Shown: positions 7,777 to 14,174 of the stretch, piece after piece
Layout: each line of letters opens with the position of its first letter
Position numbering within the stretch: the stretch's first letter is position 1
Assembly (NCBI GenBank): GCA_041309225.1
Contig: JBFYZZ010000177.1
Coordinates: forward strand, 1-16,034
Source of the DNA: JAFGLY01 sp041309225
Lineage (GTDB): Bacteria > Myxococcota_A > UBA796 > JAFGLY01
DNA: 16,034 bases
Direction: 5' to 3'
The notes under the pieces: model-generated
Told to the model about the DNA's origin: nothing
Seen by the model: only the letters and a program-made list of their open reading frames with translations
Database searches by the model: none
Position numbers and translations under genes: made by a program

Positions 7777-10314
7777 TTACCGTCGAGCGCGGCGGGAGAG
7801 GCCGGCCAGGGCCAGGAGCAGGGGGAGCAGGGATCCGGCACGGGGCGAGCCGCCCGTCGCGCACCCGCCGCTTCCGAGGTACCGGCCGCTCACGATCAGA
7901 TCGTCGGACGGGTCGAGGGGATCGGTCCCGTCCTCGAGCTCCTGGCCGTCGGGCACGCCCCCGTCGTCGGTGTCCTCGTCGAGCGGGTCGGTCCCGTGCG
8001 TCAGCACCTCGTCGCCGTCGGAGAGTCCGTCGCCGTCGGTGTCGGGCTCGAGCGGATCCGTGGCGAGGGTGTTCACCTCCTGGCCGTCGTGGAGTCCGTC
8101 GCCGTCGGTGTCCATCTCGAATGGATCGGTGCCGTACTCGAGGATCTCGTCGCCGTCGGAGAGGTCGTCGCCGTCGGTGTCGGCCTCGGTCGGATCGGTG
8201 CCGTACTCGAGGATCTCGTCGCCGTCGGAGAGGTCGTCGCCGTCGGTGTCGGCCTCGGTCGGATCGGTGCCGTACTCGAGGACCTCGTCGCCGTCGGAGA
8301 GGTCGTCGCCGTCGGTGTCGGCCTCGGTCGGGTCGGTGTCGTACCGGTGAACCTCCTCGCCGTCGGAGAGGTCGTCGCCGTCGGTGTCCGTCTCGGTCGG
8401 GTCGGTGTCGTACCGGTGAACCTCCTCGCCGTCGGAGAGGTCGTCGCCGTCGGGGTCGACGTCGAACGGGTCGGTCTCGTACTCGAGGATCTCGTCGCCG
8501 TCGGAGAGGTCGTCGCCGTCGGTATCGGCGTCGAGGGGATCGGTCTCGTGCTCGAGGATCTCCTCGCTGTCCGAGAGGCCGTCGCCGTCGGTGTCGGCCT
8601 CGGTCGGGTCGGTGCCGTGCACGAGGACCTCGTCGCCGTCGGAGAGGTCGTCGCCGTCGGTGTCGACCTCGGTCGGATCGGTCCCGTGGACGAGGACCTC
8701 GGCCCCGTCGGTGAGGCCGTCGCGGTCCGTGTCGTCGTCGAGCGGGTCGGTGCCGTGCACGAGGACCTCGGCCCCGTCGGTGAGGCCGTCGTCGTCGGTG
8801 TCGGCGTCGAGCGGGTCGGTGTCGTGGACCAGGATCTCGTCGCCGTCGGAGAGGTCGTCGTCGTCGGTGTCGGCGTCGAGCGGATCCGTGCCCCCGGACA
8901 CCTCGTCGCCGTCGGAGAGATCGTCGTCATCGGTGTCCGGATCGAGCGGATCCGTGCCGACACCCCACTCGTCGCCGTCGTCGAGGCCGTCGTCGTCGGT
9001 GTCGGCGTCGAAGGGATCGGTGCCCCAGGCATCCTCGGAGGGATCGGAGAGGCCGTCGCCGTCGCTGTCGAGCAGGTCGTCGAGGGGGTTCAGGGGATCC
9101 GTCCCGTCGACGTCCACCTCGACGCCGTCCCGGATCCCTCCGTCGTCGGTGTCCGGATCGAGCGGATCGGTCCCGTAGGTGAGGATCTCCTCGCTGTCCG
9201 AGAGGCCGTCGTCGTCGGTGTCGGCGTCGAGCGGGTCGGTGCCGTGGACGAGGACCTCGTCGCCATCGGAGAGGGTGTCGTCGTCGGAGTCGGCGTCGAG
9301 CGGGTCGGTGCCGTGGACGAGGACCTCGTCGCCGTCGGAGAGGTCGTCGTCGTCGGTGTCGGCGTCGAGCGGGTCGGTGCCCTCGGTGATCTCGTCGCCG
9401 TCCAGGAGGCCGTCGCCGTCCGTGTCGGCCACGTCGGGATCGGTGCCGAGCTCGACCTCCTCGCAGTAGGAGAGCCCGTCCCCGTCAGCGTCCCCGGAGG
9501 ACGTGGAGCCCGACGTGCAGTCCGGGTCGTCACAGTCCGTGAGTCCGTCCTCGTCGTTGTCGATCCCGTCGCCGCAGTCGCCCTCGTAGAGGTTCCCGTC
9601 CAGGTCCATGGGATCGGAGGCGGCGTCGGCGAGGGTGCAGTCGGTCGTGGTGCCGTCGCAGCCGGCCAGGTCCAGGCTCAAGGAGCGCCCGCTGGAGGAG
9701 CAGCCCCCGATGAAGTACAGCGGGACCCCGTCGAGGCCCTCCTTGACGAGGAGCGAGAGGGGGAGCCCGAAGTCGATGAAGTAGTCGGGATCGTCGTCGA
9801 ACGTGGTGTCGGCGTCCACGACGCGCACGTTGACGTCCGAGGTCCAGTCGTGGGCGATGGGGGTGCCGACGACGGGGGTCTCGGCCGTGTCGGCCGGGTC
9901 GCCCGTGGTGCCCGGGGTGGTGTTCTCGGCGAACTCGATCTGCTCCGCGATCCCGTTGGTCAGGAGGACGTACTCGTAGGCCGTGAACTCCCCGTCGGTG
10001 TCGAGGATGAGGCCCCATCCGTACTGGTTGAGGCCGCCCGGCCCGGTGGGGTCGTCGTCCACCCGGATGCGGACGAAGAAGTTGGTCCCGTCGTTGGCGA
10101 TGGAGATGGCGGCATCGGTGGTGTCCCCGACGATCTCCCGGCCGTTGGTGGCCCCGTCGCCGTGGACGTCGGCGATCGACTCGCCCGCCTGGAGGACGGC
10201 GATCCAGTCCGCGTCGTCCGGGAACGTGTAGGCCCGGGCCGCGCCGGGCGCGAGCGCGCCGGCGAGAAGGGCGACGGCGGAGAGGCCTCGAAGGAGGGAG
10301 ATGGCGGAGGGCAT
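7777..10314 (-). CDS. Secreted TSP3-repeat calcium-binding surface protein with MYXO-CTERM-like sorting tail
   Basis: This 845-aa, extremely acidic protein has four parts. Residues 1-28 are a signal peptide ending APGAARA. Residues about 29-215 form a beta-rich domain (FFVRIRVDDDP, YGWGLILDTDGE, DPDYFIDFGLPLSLL) like the sugar- or ligand-binding sandwich domains seen before TSP3 arrays; the exact family is unknown to me. Next is a Cys-bracketed CGDGIDNDEDGLTDC segment (247-266). Residues 275-805 are 23 tandem TSP3-type repeats of about 23 aa, each close to DTDGDDLSDGDEVLVHGTDP, whose Asp side chains should bind calcium. The end is GGCATGG, a hydrophobic stretch SLLPLLLALAGL, then SRRARR. Cys818, the membrane stretch and the Arg cluster match the MYXO-CTERM layout, which in Myxococcota directs processing by a myxosortase and surface anchoring. 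No sortase-like gene is nearby. The ATG follows GGGAG at 5 bases; a longer start at 10356 or 10398 would spoil the signal peptide. It is the first gene of an operon with the OmpA-type protein. Confidence 0.9.
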   Translation of the reverse strand: MPSAISLLRGLSAVALLAGALAPGAARAYTFPDDADWIAVLQAGESIADVHGDGATNGREIVGDTTDAAISIANDGTNFFVRIRVDDDPTGPGGLNQYGWGLILDTDGEFTAYEYVLLTNGIAEQIEFAENTTPGTTGDPADTAETPVVGTPIAHDWTSDVNVRVVDADTTFDDDPDYFIDFGLPLSLLVKEGLDGVPLYFIGGCSSSGRSLSLDLAGCDGTTTDCTLADAASDPMDLDGNLYEGDCGDGIDNDEDGLTDCDDPDCTSGSTSSGDADGDGLSYCEEVELGTDPDVADTDGDGLLDGDEITEGTDPLDADTDDDDLSDGDEVLVHGTDPLDADSDDDTLSDGDEVLVHGTDPLDADTDDDGLSDSEEILTYGTDPLDPDTDDGGIRDGVEVDVDGTDPLNPLDDLLDSDGDGLSDPSEDAWGTDPFDADTDDDGLDDGDEWGVGTDPLDPDTDDDDLSDGDEVSGGTDPLDADTDDDDLSDGDEILVHDTDPLDADTDDDGLTDGAEVLVHGTDPLDDDTDRDGLTDGAEVLVHGTDPTEVDTDGDDLSDGDEVLVHGTDPTEADTDGDGLSDSEEILEHETDPLDADTDGDDLSDGDEILEYETDPFDVDPDGDDLSDGEEVHRYDTDPTETDTDGDDLSDGEEVHRYDTDPTEADTDGDDLSDGDEVLEYGTDPTEADTDGDDLSDGDEILEYGTDPTEADTDGDDLSDGDEILEYGTDPFEMDTDGDGLHDGQEVNTLATDPLEPDTDGDGLSDGDEVLTHGTDPLDEDTDDGGVPDGQELEDGTDPLDPSDDLIVSGRYLGSGGCATGGSPRAGSLLPLLLALAGLSRRARR
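7900..9492 (-). repeat. Tandem array of 23 TSP3-coding units of 63-75 bp (mostly 69 bp)
   Basis: The repeats of the surface-protein gene are visible at DNA level as recurring 'tcgtcgccgtcggtgtcg' blocks. Most units are 69 bp. Units at 8161-8229 and 8230-8298 differ at one base. Units at 8299-8367 and 8368-8436 differ at two. More distal units have diverged. The array is in frame throughout, so unit gain or loss would leave the protein open. Confidence 0.9.
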
Positions 10315-10344
10315 GGCGGCTCCCGGTGACGTGCGTGCTCGTTG

Positions 10345-10350
10345 ATTGTA
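10345..10350 (-). promoter_or_regulatory. Possible -10 element for the TSP3/OmpA operon
   Basis: On the - strand this reads TACAAT, one base off TATAAT and rare in such GC-rich DNA. It lies 31 bases before the surface-protein ATG. I see no good -35 at 16-18 bases, so either an activator is needed or the call is wrong. Confidence 0.3.
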
Positions 10351-10381
10351 GTGCATAGCGATGCTTCTGGGGCCCCCACTC

Positions 10382-10397
10382 TTGCACACCCCTTGCA
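10382..10397 (+). promoter_or_regulatory. Candidate sigma-54 promoter upstream of the pilin gene
   Basis: TTGCACaccccTTGCA has the exact spacing of the sigma-54 consensus TGGCAC-N5-TTGCA and differs at one position: the first G of the -24 GG is T. The predicted start near 10408 leaves a leader of about 110 bases before the pilin ATG. In Myxococcus xanthus pilA is known to use sigma-54 (PilSR). The mismatch falls in a key position, so this remains a candidate. Confidence 0.4.
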
Positions 10398-10520
10398 CCG
10401 GGCCCTGCCGTGGGCCATGAGCCCCTCTGTGGGCCTCCCCCGGGATCGGCGCGAGGTGACAGTAGCGTCTTTCACGGGATGCGGCTACGATTCCCTTGCC
10501 CTCCGTCGAGGTACCAGGCC

Positions 10521-10958
<438 letters not shown>

Positions 10959-10969
10959 CCCTCCCCCCG

Positions 10970-12526
10970 TCACGCCTCGGGGAAGGCGTCCATGACGTGC
11001 TCCGCGAGGGCCGTGATGGTCAGCGAGGGGTTCACCCCGAGGTTGGCCGGCACGATGGAGCCGTCGCAGATGTAGAGGCCCTCGTGGCCGAACACCCGGC
11101 CCCTCGCGTCCACGACCCCCTCCTCCACGTGCCCGCCCATGGGACACCCGCCCAGCACGTGGGCGGTGAGCGGCCGGTCCAGCAGCACCTCGCTCCACGC
11201 CCCCTGGGGGAAGCCCCCGATGGCCCGGGCGATGGCCCGGGCGGCGGCGTTGGCCTCGGGGATGTAGGTGGGGAGGGCCCGGGGCGCGTCGGACACGAGG
11301 GTGTGCGCCCACGGCCGGAGACGGCTGCGGCGGAGGCGGAAGCGGACCTGGTTGTCCGCAGACTGCATCACGAGGAGGATCACGGTGCGGCGCGCCCAGC
11401 CGGGCACCCACAGGGCACGCGCGGCGTCCCACGGCCGCGTGAGGCAGGCCGCGAGGAACCGCAGGGGGCGGCCGACCCGACCCCCCCCGTCCGTGAGCAC
11501 CGACCCCAGGAAGCCCATGACGTCCGAGCCCTCGGGGTAGCGGACGACCTCGATGCAGGTCTCGTCGGTGACCTGCAACTGGGCGGCGATCGCGATGCCC
11601 TCGCAGAATCGGTCCTCGCGCCGCGTGGTCCGGGCGCCCACGATGACCTCGGAGTTGGTCCGGACCCGCTCCCCGACCCTGGGCGAGAGGCCCGGCAGCC
11701 ACCCGCGCGCGCGCGATCGGAGGAGCAGCTCCACCGTGCCGAGCGTCCCGGCCGACACCACGACCCGGCGGGCCCGCCACGTGCGCGGCTCGCTGCCCCG
11801 CCCGGGCCGCCACGTGGCGCCCTCTACGATCCAGCCACCCGATCCGTCGGGCCGCAGGCCGGTCACCCGGGTGTCGGCCTCGATCACGGCCCCCAGCCGC
11901 TCCGCGAGGTGCAGGTAGTTGCGGTCGAGCGAGTTCTTCGCGCCCGTCCGGCACCCCACCATGCACGCGGCGGAGAAGTCGCAGCCCGTCCGGGGAGGGC
12001 CCAGGCCGCCGAAGTACGGATCCGGCACCTCCACGCCCGGTTCGCCGAAGAAGATCCCCACCTCGGTGGGCTGGAACCGATCCCCCCGTCCGATGGCCTC
12101 GGCGTACGCCCGGAGGAACGCATCCCCCGGGCCCAGCCGCGGGGTGGGGACCACGCCCAGCATGCGGCGGGCGGTCTCGTACCGGGGGGCCAGGGTCGAG
12201 GCCCAGTCGGGGTCGAGATGGGCCCAGCTCGGATCGGTGAAGAACGTGGGTGGAGGCGCGAGCAGGGTGGCAGCGTAGACCAGGGAGCCACCCCCCACGC
12301 CGGCGCCAGCCAGGCCCATGAAGTGCCGGAAGAGCCGGATCCGCTGGATGCCCCGGCATCCCATGGCCGGCGCCCACAGGAACCGGCGGACGTCCCAGTT
12401 GGAGGTGGGAAAGTCCTGGGGACGCCAGCGCCGGCCCTCCTCGAGGACCACGACCCGGTGCCCCTTCTCCGCGGCCCGCAGGGCCGCCACGCTGCCGCCG
12501 AAGCCGGATCCGACGATGATGACCAT
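10970..12526 (-). CDS. GMC-family FAD oxidoreductase, cholesterol-oxidase-like
   Basis: This 518-aa flavoprotein is a GMC-fold oxidoreductase whose ending resembles cholesterol oxidases (class I, non-covalent FAD). It opens MVIIVGSGFGGSVAALRAAE, the dinucleotide-binding beta-alpha-beta with GxGxxG at 6-11 and Glu29/Glu30 after the second strand. The Gly-rich GAGVGGGSLVYAATLL segment would contact FAD. The C-terminal part has AHVLGGCPMGG, then VVDARGRVFGHEGLYICDGS and GVNPSLTITALAEH. His456 and Asn499 correspond to the active-site His and Asn of Streptomyces cholesterol oxidase. There is no signal peptide, so the enzyme is probably cytoplasmic. The substrate (a sterol, steroid, alcohol or other polycyclic) cannot be read from sequence. 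A strong GGAGGGAG site lies just before the ATG. The gene ends 11 bp from the pilin stop (convergent) and diverges from a lipoprotein gene, so it seems to be transcribed alone. Confidence 0.9.
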   Translation of the reverse strand: MVIIVGSGFGGSVAALRAAEKGHRVVVLEEGRRWRPQDFPTSNWDVRRFLWAPAMGCRGIQRIRLFRHFMGLAGAGVGGGSLVYAATLLAPPPTFFTDPSWAHLDPDWASTLAPRYETARRMLGVVPTPRLGPGDAFLRAYAEAIGRGDRFQPTEVGIFFGEPGVEVPDPYFGGLGPPRTGCDFSAACMVGCRTGAKNSLDRNYLHLAERLGAVIEADTRVTGLRPDGSGGWIVEGATWRPGRGSEPRTWRARRVVVSAGTLGTVELLLRSRARGWLPGLSPRVGERVRTNSEVIVGARTTRREDRFCEGIAIAAQLQVTDETCIEVVRYPEGSDVMGFLGSVLTDGGGRVGRPLRFLAACLTRPWDAARALWVPGWARRTVILLVMQSADNQVRFRLRRSRLRPWAHTLVSDAPRALPTYIPEANAAARAIARAIGGFPQGAWSEVLLDRPLTAHVLGGCPMGGHVEEGVVDARGRVFGHEGLYICDGSIVPANLGVNPSLTITALAEHVMDAFPEA

Positions 12527-12630
12527 GGCTCCCTCCACACTCAGGAGGATCCGGCGCTCCCCGGGGGGGCCCCGTGGCTCCATGTTCCGGCGGTCGGGAC
12601 GCGGTGTCCACCCGCCCGTGCGGGGTCGGT

Positions 12631-12636
12631 TAGAAT
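12631..12636 (+). promoter_or_regulatory. Possible -10 element for the small lipoprotein gene
   Basis: TAGAAT, one base off TATAAT, lies 22 bases before the lipoprotein ATG at 12659 and overlaps an earlier in-frame ATG at 12635. If it is the -10, only the later ATG would be on the transcript. No clear -35 is seen. Confidence 0.3.
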
Positions 12637-12658
12637 GAGCGCCCGCCCCGAGGTTCCC

Positions 12659-13150
12659 ATGCGCCGCCTGATCCCCGTCCTCTGTCTCGCCGTCGCGCAC
12701 CTGGCCGCCTGCCAACCCTGCAACCCGCAGGCCTCCCTGACCCCCGGAACCGTCATCGCGCGCATCAACGACTCCCGCTGGCAGGCGAAGAAGGGGGTCT
12801 GGTTCGAGTCCGGGACGAGTGTCAACCTCGAGACCGAGACCAGCGGCGAGTGGGCCATCTCCATGGTGGCCCAGAAGACCGACGACGGCACCGACGCCTC
12901 GGAGGCCCTCGAGGCCGAGGAGTTCCCCATCGAGTTCACCCTCGGGGATGCCGGCGACGGGGCCTGGGCCCTGGCCTGGCCCTCCCTGGGCGCCGCCCTG
13001 TCCTCGGCCGACGCCCTGGAGGCAGGCTGGTTCACCATCGCCAACCGGCAGGACGACGACCTGCTCGGCTGCTTCGAGTTCGACGCCGGTACGGGCGAGA
13101 CCACCGCCACGGTGGTCAACGGGACGTTCCGCATCCCCCTGCGCTCCTGA
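12659..13150 (+). CDS. Small predicted lipoprotein with a DUF6252-like domain
   Basis: This 163-aa protein starts MRRLIPVLCLAVAHLAAC, a lipoprotein signal peptide with lipobox LAAC, so Cys18 would be acylated and the protein held at a membrane. The body begins GTVIARINDSRWQAKKGVWF and ends VVNGTFRIPLRS. That layout, an 'ARING-xW-A' opening followed by a beta-rich chain and a closing 'GTF', resembles small uncharacterised lipoproteins of the DUF6252 type. The assignment is from memory and weak. The function is unknown. An earlier in-frame ATG at 12635 would add eight residues before the charged n-region. GAGGT at 12650-12654 and the lipobox spacing favour 12659. The 3' end overlaps the facing gene by 35 bp. 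It diverges from the GMC oxidoreductase across 132 bp. Confidence 0.78.
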   Translation: MRRLIPVLCLAVAHLAACQPCNPQASLTPGTVIARINDSRWQAKKGVWFESGTSVNLETETSGEWAISMVAQKTDDGTDASEALEAEEFPIEFTLGDAGDGAWALAWPSLGAALSSADALEAGWFTIANRQDDDLLGCFEFDAGTGETTATVVNGTFRIPLRS

Positions 13151-13934
13151 CCACACCCGGAAAGTCCCCCACCCAGACGCTCCCGTCGTCGCCTCGGGCC
13201 AGGAAGCGCACGCCGGCCGGCCCGACCGCCACGAGCGGCACCGGTGCGCTCCGGACCTGGACGCCCTCGGCGGGGTCGTGGGTGACGAGCGCGTAGCCGC
13301 CCTCCCGGGCCAGCGTGGCCCGGCCCACCGCGACGAATGTCGTCGGTCCCGGCCCCGGAGCCAGGTCCTCCACCGCGCCGGCCCCCGGCGGCACGTCCGG
13401 CCGGATCCACCCCCCACCCGCCTCCCAGGCGAGGACGGCCCGGGGGTCGCCGTCCGACCCCTCTCGCTCGCCGCCGACGAGGACGGCCCCCCCGCGTCCC
13501 ACGGCCAGGGCACGCGCCTCGAAGTCCTCGGGGAGCTCGGGAGGTGGTCGCCCCGGGCGCGGGGTCTGGAGCACCTGGCGCCCCCCACAGAGGAGCAGGA
13601 GGTGTACCCGCCCCGCGTCGGGGACGACATCGACGACGTGCGGGACGGCCGGATCCGACGCGTGGGGGGTGACCGCCGCGACCCCCGGGACCACCCCGGC
13701 GGGCGGGACCTCCCAGGCCCAGGTGCTTCCACCGTCGCGGGTGGCGCCGATCCACGGGCGATCGGCGCAGGCGATCACGCCCCGCGCGGCCGACACGAAG
13801 GCCAACGACACCACCGGACAGGGCGTGGGGAACGGGCGCAACGAAGGCGGGACGTCGGGCCAGGGGGAGGCGGTGTCCGCCGGGGCGCGGGCGCAGCCGG
13901 CGAGCAGGACGAGGGTGGCGACGCGGATCGGCAC
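13116..13934 (-). CDS. Predicted lipoprotein with an Asp-box (BNR/sialidase-like propeller) motif
   Basis: This 272-aa protein starts at a GTG preceded by GGAG 6 bases upstream. Its N-terminus MPIRVATLVLLAGC carries a lipobox LAGC with Cys14, so it is a likely lipoprotein. The mature chain has TRDGGSTWAWE (about residues 65-75), a textbook Asp-box as in BNR/sialidase and Ycf48-like propellers. Further on are repeated short beta-strand segments separated by Gly/Pro-rich turns (ALAVGRGGAVLVGG, FLARGDDGSVWVGD), as expected for a partial or small propeller. Only one clear Asp-box is seen, and there is no sign of sialidase active-site residues, so a scaffold or ligand-binding role is likelier than hydrolysis. 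The coding sequence is very rich in Pro and Gly. It converges on the small lipoprotein gene with a 35-bp overlap and diverges from pckA across 240 bp. Confidence 0.75.
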   Translation of the reverse strand: MPIRVATLVLLAGCARAPADTASPWPDVPPSLRPFPTPCPVVSLAFVSAARGVIACADRPWIGATRDGGSTWAWEVPPAGVVPGVAAVTPHASDPAVPHVVDVVPDAGRVHLLLLCGGRQVLQTPRPGRPPPELPEDFEARALAVGRGGAVLVGGEREGSDGDPRAVLAWEAGGGWIRPDVPPGAGAVEDLAPGPGPTTFVAVGRATLAREGGYALVTHDPAEGVQVRSAPVPLVAVGPAGVRFLARGDDGSVWVGDFPGVVRSAGGCGTSR

Positions 13935-14023
13935 GGGGGGCTCCGGCGCAGGGGGACACGCCGGGAGGAAGCACGACCCGTGCCAGGTGACGGATCCTCG
14001 TGGAACGCCGATCGTGCGAGTCC

Positions 14024-14079
14024 GGGGGTGTCGGTGGGCGTCGGATTCCGTCCGACACCTCCGACACCTCCGACACCCC
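14024..14079. promoter_or_regulatory. Tandem 9-bp repeats and imperfect hairpin upstream of pckA
   Basis: Three head-to-tail copies of ccgacacc(t/c) occupy 14052-14078. Their reverse complement, ggggtgtcgg, occurs at 14025-14034, and gtcgga/tccgac (14040-14045 and 14051-14056) make a perfect 6-bp stem with a 5-base loop. The whole can fold into a long imperfect hairpin. It lies about 100 bases before pckA and in the upstream region of the divergent lipoprotein gene, so it may be a regulator site with iterated half-sites. Confidence 0.35.
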
Positions 14080-14096
14080 GATGCTGACCCCGGGCA

Positions 14097-14116
14097 GGGT
14101 CCCTGGCGGGGGACCC
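14097..14116 (+). promoter_or_regulatory. Hairpin in the pckA upstream region
   Basis: gggtccc (14097-14103) and gggaccc (14110-14116) form a perfect 7-bp stem with a 6-base loop, 58 bases before the first possible pckA ATG. It has no T-tract, so it is not a classical terminator. It could be an operator or a leader structure. Confidence 0.25.
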
Positions 14117-14174
14117 CTGTGCACGGTCATGGACCTGCCACCGGGAAAGAGGTACATCGGAGGTCCAACATCGA

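Noticed and set aside
7900..9492. CRISPR array suggested by regular repeats
   Set aside because: The repeats are contiguous with no unique spacers and translate in frame to TSP3 units.
7750..10329. An 859-codon open frame on the + strand across the TSP3 gene
   Set aside because: It is the antisense reading of an acidic, GC-rich repeat array. Its protein is a monotonous Val/Gly/Glu string with no signal peptide or known domain, while the - strand frame has all expected features.
12318..12638. Small + strand open frames antisense to the GMC gene start
   Set aside because: They overlap the FAD-binding coding region and show no domain or codon evidence of their own.
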